From an uncultured Pseudoteredinibacter sp. (GTDB lineage: Bacteria; Pseudomonadota; Gammaproteobacteria; Pseudomonadales; Cellvibrionaceae), in the NCBI RefSeq assembly GCF_947500695.1, contig NZ_CANMSS010000008.1:124001-188000 (forward strand): a DNA stretch of 64,000 bases, read 5' to 3'. Numbering within the stretch: position 1 is the stretch's first letter; each line of letters opens with the position of its first letter. The notes below the pieces were generated by a model. The model did no database searches. It saw only the letters and a list, made by a program, of their open reading frames with translations, and was not told where the DNA came from. Made by a program: the position numbers and the translations under genes. Positions 35,698 to 44,390 of this stretch are shown one piece after another.

Positions 35698-38600
35698 ATG
35701 ACCAGCATCGCAGCCATTCTGGATGATAGCGGCAGTATTCAAGGCCAAGTCCAACACCTAGCTAGCACCGATGACAGCAAACTTGAACTGCAAGGTTCAG
35801 CAAATCCCGGCGAGACCGTTCGCATTTACCAGAACGGGGGCGTTATTGGGGAAACTACGGCTGACAGCAACGGTAACTGGAGCTATACCGCGTCGCAACT
35901 TAGAGAAGGAAGCTATAGCTTCACTGCGACAGCCATAGATTCCAATGGCCAAGAGTCTTTGCCCTCAAGCGAACATGTCGTAAATGTGGATCAGACTGCG
36001 GTTATTGCCAAATCCATACAATTTAAAGGCGCCACCGGCCTGCTAGACAATGGTGATAGCATCAGTAATGGCTTGGTAGAAATCAGTGGTCTAGCCGAAG
36101 CAAACGCCCGTGTAGATATTTACGACCAAGGCAATAAAATTGCAAGCGTTCAAGCCGACGCCCAAGGTCAGTGGAATATCGAACTTGATCTGCCTGCTGG
36201 AGCTCACGACATCAGCACAATTGTTGTTGACCAAGCCGGCAATGAAAGCGCTGAATCAATGTCGATTAATCTAAATGTTGATGCATCGCAACTTCAGCAT
36301 GCTAGCGCTTCGCCCGCCAACTCTAGCGGAAATTCAGGCCCGGATGAAGTTGTTTTACCCCCCGGAACAATTATTAAAGATGGCGGCTTCACTAACGACA
36401 ACACACCTCAAATTCAGGGCACAGCAACTCCTGGCGCAAGTGTAACCTTAACCGTAAATGGTAAAACCTACGGCCCTGTCACCTCTTCACCAACCGGTCA
36501 GTGGAGCATTCAAACGGCGGAAGTTCTACCTGAGGGCAAGGCGATTTTTAAGGCTCGAGCAGTCGATAAAGATGGCAAAGAGGACTTTTCCGGATACAGT
36601 TTGACCATTGATACCGAAGCCTCGGCACCACCGGTAATCTCACACGGTGACGATGATGTTGGTTTGTACCAAGGCGAACTGCATCACCCCGCTATCACTG
36701 ACGACGATACAATTACTTTCCACGGTACAGGTACCGCTGGAGAGATCATTTCCATTTACAATGGAAACGTCTTTTTAGGCGCAACGGTCGTTAAAAGTGA
36801 CGATAGCTGGGAGTTTCGCCCCACAAAGAGCTTTCTAGAAGGCACCCACAATATAGCGGCTTATTCCCGCGATGCTGCGGGTAATACTAGCGAAAAGAGC
36901 AACGACTTCCAGATCACAGTTGATCGCTCTGTAGAAGCACCTGAAATCACACACTTGATTGATGACCAGGGAAGCAAAACAGATGATGTTAAACACGGCG
37001 AAGCTACCGATGACCAGCAACCTGTTATTGTTGGAACTGCAGAGCCAGGGGCTACAGTTAGCGTAACTATTGACGGTCAGCTTCTGCCGGCCGTAACGGC
37101 CGATGACAAAGGTGTTTGGTCGATTCAGCTTACCAGCGACCTGGATGAAGGTGATCACTCAATCAACGCCACCCAGCTTGATTTAGCCGGCAACCAAAGT
37201 GGCGAATCAGAAAACTTTGAGTTTGAAATTGTCCTTAATGCCGAACCCGTTGCAAACGATGACAGCTATACTGTTATCAAATCTTCTAAGTTTGATGTTT
37301 TAGCAAATGATACCGATCCTGATAACGACAGCTTAACTTTGACTCGTATCGTCAGCCAAGGTAATCACGGCTCAGCACGCATTACTAAGTCAGGTGAGTT
37401 AATCTATACTCCTGACGGCAACAACACCCAAACAGTGAATGACACGCTTGTTTATGAGATCAGCGACGGTCGTGGCGGATTTGACACCGCAACGGTCAAT
37501 ATCGAAGTGCTAGCCCCATTAATCAAGCCAACCATCGATTTAAAAGCCAGTAGTGACAGCGGTAAATTTGATAACGATAACCTGACCAATGACACAACAC
37601 CTACTTTTACGGGTGATGCAACAGCGGGCTCTACTGTTGTACTTTATGCCGACAATAAAAAAGTGGGCGAGACAACAGCCAACAACAATGGAAAATGGAC
37701 TATCACTAGTACTGACCTAGTCGATAAGATCTACGATTTTCACGTTGAAAGCAGTTTAGGCGGAAGCAGTAAAAACTCTGCTGATCTAGCTGTAGAAATC
37801 GACACTATTGTAGAGGCTTCGGCTCAGCTACCATCGGCTCAAGAAAACGGTTCATGGTTTGGTTCTGCGGCTTCTGTTCGCTTCCAAATTTCAGCAAACG
37901 AAGAAGTTAGCTACCACATCAAAGATGTTGGCTTCCATTGGGGCTCACGAGTTTGGTACAACCCGGGCACCAGCATTACGGCCACAGGTACGACCTCCTC
38001 CGATATCACCGTAGCCGCTAAGTATACTTCCACCTATTCACATGGCTGGTTTACATTTAATGCAGCTTTTACAGATTTAGCAGGCAATGAGCTTGATATG
38101 GATCTTACTCCAGTCGTGGTTGATCCAATCACTGCTTTGGCAGATGGTGGCTATCTAGTAACCTACCTCAAGCTTTCTGACACAGAAGGCCAAGGTTTTG
38201 ATGTATTCGCCCAGCGCTATGATGCCGAAGGTAACTCCACTGGCGATTCATTTATGGTGAATAGCTTTAAGCCTGGCGACCAGATCAATTCCGACGTCAT
38301 CGGTTTGAAAGATGGCGGCTTTGTTGTCACTTGGCAATCACGCGATCAAGATGGCGACCTAGACGGCATTTACGCCCAACGCTACGACGCTGACAATAAC
38401 TTAGTAGGCCCTGAAACTCAGATTAATGTTTACACAGATTCTGATCAGCAACGTCCTGCGGTTAGTGACCTAGCTGATGGTGGTTATGTCATTACCTGGA
38501 TGAGTGACGGGCAAGATGGCAGTGGTGAAGGCATCTATATGCGTCTATTTAACGCTGAAGGTGTTGCTATTACTGGCGATGTTCGCGTGAATGACAGCGT

Positions 38601-39693
38601 CATCGACAACCAGGCGAACCCAAGCATTACAACTCTAAGTGATGGCCGACTCATCGTTTCTTGGGATACCGAGAACAGCGCTGGACAAACCCAGGCTATG
38701 GCGAAAATTTACGATGCACAAGGTCGTAGTCAAAGTGGCGAATTCACCCTATCTAGCGATGGTGGCGCCCAATCACTAAGCCATGTTAGTGCAACCGCCA
38801 ATGGTGGTTTTGCGGTGAGCTGGTTAGAACAAGCTGGTGAACATACCGCGGTCAAGGTACAACTGTTCAACAGCGACGGAACTACCAGCCTAAGTAGCGC
38901 TATTGATGTTCACAGCTCCATCAGTGCGGGAGCCAGCAAACCTGAGGTTGCAGGCCTAGCCAATGGCGACATTGTGGTGACCTGGACTGCTGACGATGGT
39001 GAACAATTAGGTGTATTTGCATCGCGCTACAACGCTAATGGTGAAGTGGTTTATGAAAACAAGCTGATCAATAGAGAAGAAAGCGGCGTTCAAACCGAAC
39101 CTCATATTGTTGCCCTTAACGATGGCGGCTATCTAATTACTTGGGGTGATCTGCAAGCAGAAGAAGGGCGATCGTCTGTTTGGGGGCAGCAGTTTAACGC
39201 CGATAATAGCGCTACTGGACCAGCTTTTGAAGTTGGTGAGGTTGCCAATTATGGCAACGAAGCCACAACAAGCAGTAATGAAGAGCTAATCCCTAACGCT
39301 GTTGAAGATCAAGGTGAAAGCCAAGCCTCAAGTGGCGGAGATAGCGTTCAAGGTAGTGAGCAAGACAGTGATGTAGATAATGATCTAATCCTTCCACCTG
39401 ATACTGACGCACTACTTTCTTCCGGCGGCGTATTGACTGATGGTCAAGATCTAGCACTAAATTACAGCACTGAAGCGTTATTATTCAATGTTGATCTAGA
39501 TAGCCTTAGCTCAGTAGATTTTAATGATTTGCTGATTGACAGCAACCTAGGCCTAAACGACGGCGTCGTATTAGGCGATACCCAATCTGCAAACGATCTA
39601 AGCGCCGATCAAGCAAACTATTTTGACGGCAGCCTAGAGCTAAATGATCTTTTAAGCCTCGCTAATAACCAGTACTTAATCGATATCATCTAA
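35698..39693 (+). CDS. Large repeat protein, probable type I-secreted adhesin with Ig-like domains and predicted seven-bladed propeller
   Basis: 1331 residues without a Sec signal peptide. Residues about 10-510 hold five bacterial Ig-like domains, each with NPGETVRIYQNG / TADSNGNWSY-type strands. About 515-605 is a cadherin-like (VCBS/tandem-95) domain with ANDDSY, VLANDTDPDNDSL and YTPDG. About 608-800 holds one more Ig-like and one distinct beta domain. About 809-1186 holds seven repeats of about 52 residues, each with a DGGYVVTW-like strand and an AQRYDAEGN-like strand, which I read as a seven-bladed beta-propeller. The tail (about 1190-1331) is Asp/Ser/Leu rich and ends LSLANNQYLIDII, like a type I secretion signal. 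No RTX nonapeptides and no LapG-type N-terminus are seen. It is on the opposite strand to its flagellar neighbours. Confidence 0.85.
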   Translation: MTSIAAILDDSGSIQGQVQHLASTDDSKLELQGSANPGETVRIYQNGGVIGETTADSNGNWSYTASQLREGSYSFTATAIDSNGQESLPSSEHVVNVDQTAVIAKSIQFKGATGLLDNGDSISNGLVEISGLAEANARVDIYDQGNKIASVQADAQGQWNIELDLPAGAHDISTIVVDQAGNESAESMSINLNVDASQLQHASASPANSSGNSGPDEVVLPPGTIIKDGGFTNDNTPQIQGTATPGASVTLTVNGKTYGPVTSSPTGQWSIQTAEVLPEGKAIFKARAVDKDGKEDFSGYSLTIDTEASAPPVISHGDDDVGLYQGELHHPAITDDDTITFHGTGTAGEIISIYNGNVFLGATVVKSDDSWEFRPTKSFLEGTHNIAAYSRDAAGNTSEKSNDFQITVDRSVEAPEITHLIDDQGSKTDDVKHGEATDDQQPVIVGTAEPGATVSVTIDGQLLPAVTADDKGVWSIQLTSDLDEGDHSINATQLDLAGNQSGESENFEFEIVLNAEPVANDDSYTVIKSSKFDVLANDTDPDNDSLTLTRIVSQGNHGSARITKSGELIYTPDGNNTQTVNDTLVYEISDGRGGFDTATVNIEVLAPLIKPTIDLKASSDSGKFDNDNLTNDTTPTFTGDATAGSTVVLYADNKKVGETTANNNGKWTITSTDLVDKIYDFHVESSLGGSSKNSADLAVEIDTIVEASAQLPSAQENGSWFGSAASVRFQISANEEVSYHIKDVGFHWGSRVWYNPGTSITATGTTSSDITVAAKYTSTYSHGWFTFNAAFTDLAGNELDMDLTPVVVDPITALADGGYLVTYLKLSDTEGQGFDVFAQRYDAEGNSTGDSFMVNSFKPGDQINSDVIGLKDGGFVVTWQSRDQDGDLDGIYAQRYDADNNLVGPETQINVYTDSDQQRPAVSDLADGGYVITWMSDGQDGSGEGIYMRLFNAEGVAITGDVRVNDSVIDNQANPSITTLSDGRLIVSWDTENSAGQTQAMAKIYDAQGRSQSGEFTLSSDGGAQSLSHVSATANGGFAVSWLEQAGEHTAVKVQLFNSDGTTSLSSAIDVHSSISAGASKPEVAGLANGDIVVTWTADDGEQLGVFASRYNANGEVVYENKLINREESGVQTEPHIVALNDGGYLITWGDLQAEEGRSSVWGQQFNADNSATGPAFEVGEVANYGNEATTSSNEELIPNAVEDQGESQASSGGDSVQGSEQDSDVDNDLILPPDTDALLSSGGVLTDGQDLALNYSTEALLFNVDLDSLSSVDFNDLLIDSNLGLNDGVVLGDTQSANDLSADQANYFDGSLELNDLLSLANNQYLIDII

Positions 39694-39703
39694 TCAATAA
39701 AAT

Positions 39704-39733
39704 AAAAAAGGGGCTTCTTAAAGCCCCTTTTTT
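39704..39733. terminator. Bidirectional terminator between repeat-protein gene and fleR
   Basis: GGGGCTT / AAGCCCC with a 4-base loop, preceded by six A and followed by six T, so it can stop both convergent transcripts. Confidence 0.9.
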
Positions 39734-39751
39734 ATTTGTATCTAAAAAGTA

Positions 39752-41200
39752 TTAGCAAGCCAGTTGTGCGTCGACATTTAAGCCCAAGTCTTTAAATCGA
39801 GCTATTTTATAGCGCAGTGTTCTTGGGCTAATGCCTAATTTACCCGCCGTATTTTTCTTGCTGCCGCCCTCTTGCTTCAAGGTTTGTACGATAATTTCAA
39901 ACTCACGACGTTTGAGGTCATCACCCAGCATCGCCGAATGTAAATCATCTTCCACTTCTTCTTTAAGCTCTTGTGGGCTAATAACCGGCTGCACTTCCTC
40001 TTGAACCGCAGCCACTGTTTCTAATTGCGCTGTGGGCAGAATACTGGGCTTTGGGCTGTAATTATTGGCAAACTCCAGACCTAAATCCTCAGCAGCTATT
40101 TGACTACCCGGCTGCAGAATGAGCGCGCGCTGCATCACATTATCCAGCTCACGCACATTACCCGGCCAAGCATAAGCCAGCATAGTTTCTTGGGCCGATG
40201 TGGTTAATTCGACACCACGACGGTGTTGTTTTTCTGCGTGCCGTTGCAGCAACTTATTTGCAAGCGGAATAATATCTTCTTTTCGATCCCTCAACGGCGC
40301 CCACTGCAGTGGCAATACACTGAGACGATAATATAAATCTTCACGAAACTTGCCTTCAGCAACATAGTGGCGCATATCACGGTTAGAGGTTGCAATAACA
40401 CGCACATCCAGCTTAATGGTTTTACGGCCACCTAAGCGTTCAACTTCTTTTTCTTGCAAAACTCGCAATAGCTTAGCTTGCAAGCCAAGATCCATTTCTG
40501 AAATCTCGTCCAGTAAGAGCGTACCGCCGTTAGCTTGTTCGAACTTGCCCGGTGCAGAGCTGGTCGCCCCTGTATAGGCACCCTTCTCATGACCAAATAG
40601 CATGGCCTCCAGCATATTTTCTGGAATGGCGGCGCAGTTGATCGCAATAAAAGGTTTATTGGCTCTAGGGGATTGTTCGTGAACGTAGCGTGCCAATACC
40701 TCTTTACCGGTTCCGGACTCGCCAACGACTAAAACGGTGGAATCCGTTTGTGCAACACGACTGGCCAAGCGTAACAACTGTTGGCTAGATTCTGATTCTG
40801 CTACCGGCGCACTACTCTGATCGCATGAAGCCCCTTTAACATACTTAGCCACAGTATCGAGCAATAATTTTGGCTGGAAAGGTTTTACTAAGTAATCAAC
40901 CGCACCCAAACGCATGGCCTCAACAGAGTCACTCACACTGGCATAGGCTGTTACTAGCAACATAGGAATATGGGCGTACTGCTGTCTTACATGAACCAGT
41001 AATTCATGGCCTGACATGCCCCCCATATTGACATCCGAAACAATCATATGAATATCACTGTGTAGCGCTAACTCCTGCAAAGCACGCTCCGCGCTTTCTG
41101 CGGCAACTACACGATACTCAGCCATTTCTAAGGTATCGCAAAGCGCCTCGCGCAAATCCATATCATCTTCAACTACCAGGATTTTGTGATTATCCATCAT
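39752..41200 (-). CDS. fleR: Sigma54-dependent response regulator FleR (FlrC type)
   Basis: FleR activates mid-class flagellar genes with sigma54. The 482-residue protein has a receiver domain (ILVVEDDMD, phospho-Asp in MIVSDVNMGGMSG), an AAA+ domain with Walker A VVGESGTGKEVLARY and the sigma54-contact loop GAYTGA, and a Fis-type DNA-binding end (KKNTAGKLGISPRTLRYKI). It follows fleS by 39 bases and is its cognate regulator. Confidence 0.95.
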   Translation of the reverse strand: MMDNHKILVVEDDMDLREALCDTLEMAEYRVVAAESAERALQELALHSDIHMIVSDVNMGGMSGHELLVHVRQQYAHIPMLLVTAYASVSDSVEAMRLGAVDYLVKPFQPKLLLDTVAKYVKGASCDQSSAPVAESESSQQLLRLASRVAQTDSTVLVVGESGTGKEVLARYVHEQSPRANKPFIAINCAAIPENMLEAMLFGHEKGAYTGATSSAPGKFEQANGGTLLLDEISEMDLGLQAKLLRVLQEKEVERLGGRKTIKLDVRVIATSNRDMRHYVAEGKFREDLYYRLSVLPLQWAPLRDRKEDIIPLANKLLQRHAEKQHRRGVELTTSAQETMLAYAWPGNVRELDNVMQRALILQPGSQIAAEDLGLEFANNYSPKPSILPTAQLETVAAVQEEVQPVISPQELKEEVEDDLHSAMLGDDLKRREFEIIVQTLKQEGGSKKNTAGKLGISPRTLRYKIARFKDLGLNVDAQLAC

Positions 41201-41239
41201 AAATTCGCCTGTCTATTTATGTTCTATAGTTATCAATTT

Positions 41240-42442
41240 TTAAGAATTCTCTAAAAGCGGCAAACAAATTGCCGCACATGTGCCCTGACCCAGTTCAGAA
41301 TCCAAGCTAAATACTCCGCCATGCGCTTTAGCAACGGAGTGCACCACGGCCAAACCTAAGCCCGTGCCATGGGATTTCGTGGTGTAAAATAATTCCTGCA
41401 CTTTTTCTACATCAGCGCGATCAATGCCCGGGCCTTGATCCTTTACTACAATTTCTAACAGCTGATCTTGCACACTAAACTGCAAACTGAGGTTTGCTTC
41501 GCGGCCCGCCGCCTGAATGGCATTGTTTACTAGATTAAGAATCGCCCCGATAAGCGCTTCACGGTTACAACGTAATAATCTTTCCTCAGCCAGAGGCATA
41601 AACTCACAGCTTGATTGACTGCTGTGCAGTGGCTCTTCCATGGCCTCACGCAAGCCTTGATACAAATCACTTAAGGTAATGCTATCGTTCAGCGGCAACT
41701 CGCCTTTGGCAAACAGCAACATATCTTGAACCTGCTGCTCCAAATGGCTAAGACGCCCCATAAGCTTTTGTGCAAACTGCTGGCTTTTCTCAACAGGCAA
41801 TTCACTGGTAGATAAATGCCCAGCGTAAAGCATCGCCGTCGAAAGCGGTGTACGAATCTGATGAGCCAAGGCCGAAACCATTTTTCCCATGGCTGATAAA
41901 CGCTCATGGCGACTCAATTCAGCCTGAAGCTTGCGGGTAGGAGTTTGGTCGGTCAGCAGAATAATCTGACCACCCTCATCTATCGATGATGTAGCAATAC
42001 TAAAAAAGCGACCATCTTTGGTGGAAACCTCATGGCCGTCAATTTGCCTTGGCGAAAAGCATTCTTTAACGATATCTCGCCACAGACGACCATCAATGCT
42101 CTCGCCTAATAACTGTGTCGCTGCTGGATTGCACTGGCTAACTAGGCCTTTATCATCCAATACCACAACACCACCCGGCAGTACCGATAGCAACGTTTCT
42201 AAACGATTGGCTAACTGCTCTCTTTCCGCCAACTCTCGCATTCTTTGTTGGCTAACGCTGTTAAGCTCCTCGGTCAGCTCGGTTACTCTATCTTCTAGCA
42301 GTTGATAGGATTCAGCGAGGTGCTGGGACAGCTCATTAAACTGCGAAAAGGCCTCCTGTAGGCGCTCCACATCAGGATTAAAATCAAAGGCAATGTCTGA
42401 CTTTGCAAATGCAGGAACTTCCATGGCAGTTGGTGAAGGCAT
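41240..42442 (-). CDS. fleS: Sensor histidine kinase FleS (FlrB type)
   Basis: A soluble kinase of 400 residues with no membrane segments. Order: N-terminal coiled coil (about 25-80), PAS domain (about 80-185, VLPGGVVVLDDKGLVSQCNP), HisKA with the phospho-His in SALAHQIRTPLS, and HATPase with NLVNNAIQAAG and GTGLGLAVVHSV. It phosphorylates FleR. The promoter upstream is a strong sigma54 site, placing it below FleQ. Confidence 0.95.
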   Translation of the reverse strand: MPSPTAMEVPAFAKSDIAFDFNPDVERLQEAFSQFNELSQHLAESYQLLEDRVTELTEELNSVSQQRMRELAEREQLANRLETLLSVLPGGVVVLDDKGLVSQCNPAATQLLGESIDGRLWRDIVKECFSPRQIDGHEVSTKDGRFFSIATSSIDEGGQIILLTDQTPTRKLQAELSRHERLSAMGKMVSALAHQIRTPLSTAMLYAGHLSTSELPVEKSQQFAQKLMGRLSHLEQQVQDMLLFAKGELPLNDSITLSDLYQGLREAMEEPLHSSQSSCEFMPLAEERLLRCNREALIGAILNLVNNAIQAAGREANLSLQFSVQDQLLEIVVKDQGPGIDRADVEKVQELFYTTKSHGTGLGLAVVHSVAKAHGGVFSLDSELGQGTCAAICLPLLENS

Positions 42443-42520
42443 ATGAGTATCTAACCCTTTTTAATACAAGCTGAGCCAAACGCCGAAAAACTGGCGATTG
42501 ATCGATTTATCAGGGTTACT

Positions 42521-42535
42521 GCAAAGCGAGTGCCA
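42521..42535 (-). promoter_or_regulatory. Sigma54 promoter of fleSR
   Basis: Minus-strand TGGCACTCGCTTTGC; 10 of 11 consensus positions. It lies 79 bases before the fleS start. Sigma54/FleQ control of fleSR is known in Pseudomonas. Confidence 0.85.
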
Positions 42536-42616
42536 ATTTGGCTTGTGAATTGCCCTATGGCGATTTAAGGGGGTATAGGAAATCAGCTGCTGACAAAAAA
42601 CAGAAGCTATAAAAAT

Positions 42617-42640
42617 AAAAAAGCCCGCTATGCGGGCTTT
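42617..42640 (-). terminator. Terminator of fleQ
   Basis: GCCCGC / GCGGGC with a 3-base loop; on the minus strand followed by TTTTTTATTTTT. It separates fleQ from the fleSR transcript. Confidence 0.85.
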
Positions 42641-42680
42641 GATATTGATTTATTGGGCTAATTTTCTATGCAGTTATAAG

Positions 42681-44138
42681 CTAACCGCGCTGCAAGCCGT
42701 ACTTACGCAGCTTTTCCACCAGTGTAGTACGTCGGATGGTTAGACGATCGGCCGCACGGGCTACCACACCACCGGAATCGTCCAGAGCTTGCTCAATCAA
42801 GCTCTTTTCTAAACTCGCCAAATACTCTTTTAAGTTGATACCGGCTTCCGGCAACAACGTGGTATCAAACATACTGACCACATTGGTTTGGCGAGGTGTA
42901 GCATCTTCGCTGATGCCAAAATCTTCTTCCTCAACTTCAACATGGCGATATTTGCTCGGCAAATCCTGCACGCCAACAACACCATAGGGGTACATGATCG
43001 CCATACGCTCTACTAGATTGGCCAACTCACGAACATTACCGGACCACTGATGACGACACAAAGACAAAATAGCCGCCGAATTAAATCGGATAGAGCCACG
43101 GTTCTCACTCTCTAACCTAGAAACCAGCTCATTGAGTAGCAACGGAATATCTTCGTCTCGCTCGCGCAATGAAGGCATTTCGATAGGAAACACATTTAAG
43201 CGATAGTATAAATCTTCGCGGAAACTACCTTCTTCGATCATGCTTTCAAGATTGCGGTGGGTTGCCGCAATAATACGTACATTAGTGGGGATGCTCTTGT
43301 TGCCGCCAACCCGCTCAAAGGTTTTTTCCTGCAAAACACGCAAGATTTTCACCTGCATATTCAGCGGCATGTCGCCTATTTCATCCAAAAATAGTGTGCC
43401 GCCCTCAGCCATTTCAAAGCGCCCTGCTCGCGCGCTAATCGCTCCGGTAAAGGCACCCTTTTCATGGCCAAATAATTCGCTTTCTAAAAGATCTGGCGGA
43501 ATCGCACCACAGTTCACCGGCACAAAAGGCTCATCGCGGCGGTCTGAATGGTAATGTAGATTACGCGCAACCACCTCTTTACCAGTTCCTGATTCGCCGG
43601 TAATCAGCACCGATACATCTTTATCGGCTACCTGGGACATCATAGTTCTAACGGTTTGAATTTCGCGGGATGTGCCCACTAAGCTTCGAAACAAATGCGA
43701 TGGACGCTGACCATTGCTGCTGGCCGCCAAGCGTTTAGCTTCGCGGTAACGCTGGGCACGGTGTAAGGTGTCTAATAGCTGATTGTAAGTCGGCGGCGTA
43801 GTGATAGCCGCTACTAGACTGTGCTTTAATTCCGCTGGCAGGCCTTTACGCAAATCTTCTAAATCAGCGGAACGTTTGCCCAACATAATGATGGGTAAAT
43901 CAGCATCCCACTGATGGACTTCTTGAATCTGCTCTTGAATTGGGCTTTCGGCCTGACAATCACCTAATAGAACAGCGACAAACTCATCAGGGTTCTCACC
44001 CGAGCTATCAATAAAGGTTCGCCAGCCCGATAAGGACGTGGCAACGCTGGGTTCACCAAGAAAGTCCAAAATCACCTTTAGGTTGTGGCGTCGCTCTGCG
44101 TCATCATCTACCACTAATACTTTGATGTCTCGCCACAT
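42681..44138 (-). CDS. fleQ: Master flagellar regulator FleQ (FlrA type)
   Basis: FleQ is the sigma54 activator at the top of the polar-flagellar cascade and, in Pseudomonas, a c-di-GMP-responsive regulator of adhesion genes. The 485-residue protein has the atypical FleQ receiver-like domain (about 1-125), an AAA+ domain with ITGESGTGKEVVARN, GAFTGA and LFLDEIGDMP, and a C-terminal helix-turn-helix (VARAADRLTIRRTTLVEKLR). A 14-base match to the FleQ box lies 123-136 bases upstream. Confidence 0.95.
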   Translation of the reverse strand: MWRDIKVLVVDDDAERRHNLKVILDFLGEPSVATSLSGWRTFIDSSGENPDEFVAVLLGDCQAESPIQEQIQEVHQWDADLPIIMLGKRSADLEDLRKGLPAELKHSLVAAITTPPTYNQLLDTLHRAQRYREAKRLAASSNGQRPSHLFRSLVGTSREIQTVRTMMSQVADKDVSVLITGESGTGKEVVARNLHYHSDRRDEPFVPVNCGAIPPDLLESELFGHEKGAFTGAISARAGRFEMAEGGTLFLDEIGDMPLNMQVKILRVLQEKTFERVGGNKSIPTNVRIIAATHRNLESMIEEGSFREDLYYRLNVFPIEMPSLRERDEDIPLLLNELVSRLESENRGSIRFNSAAILSLCRHQWSGNVRELANLVERMAIMYPYGVVGVQDLPSKYRHVEVEEEDFGISEDATPRQTNVVSMFDTTLLPEAGINLKEYLASLEKSLIEQALDDSGGVVARAADRLTIRRTTLVEKLRKYGLQRG

Positions 44139-44260
44139 CGTCTTGCTTCCTCAATCTCCAAGGTACCCTTATATGCTCAGTCCATGGCCCATGTCACATA
44201 CTTGACCACGATTACTTTGCAGAAATCATAAGGTAATTAATAGTCAATACCTTGGCGGGA

Positions 44261-44274
44261 GTCAATTAAATGAC
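44261..44274 (-). promoter_or_regulatory. FleQ-box candidate upstream of fleQ
   Basis: Minus-strand GTCATTTAATTGAC differs from the consensus GTCaNTAAAtTGAC at one defined position. A second half-site GTCAAT lies at 44243-44248. It suggests autoregulation of fleQ. Confidence 0.55.
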
Positions 44275-44315
44275 ATGAAAAATCAATAATTTAAGGAAGA
44301 ATTTTACAAAACGAT

Positions 44316-44356
44316 GAAAAAACCAACAGCCAGAGGAAATTTTGACTGTTGGTTTA
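44316..44356 (-). terminator. Terminator of fliD
   Basis: AACCAACAG (44321-44329) and CTGTTGGTT (44346-44354); on the minus strand the stem is followed by a T-run. Confidence 0.8.
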
Positions 44357-44390
44357 TTGAGGCCCGTCCATAAAGCTAAACTAGTTTTGA

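Noticed and set aside
42681..44138. fleQ as a general NtrC-type regulator
   Set aside because: The atypical receiver domain, position before fleSR and flagellar surroundings identify it as FleQ.
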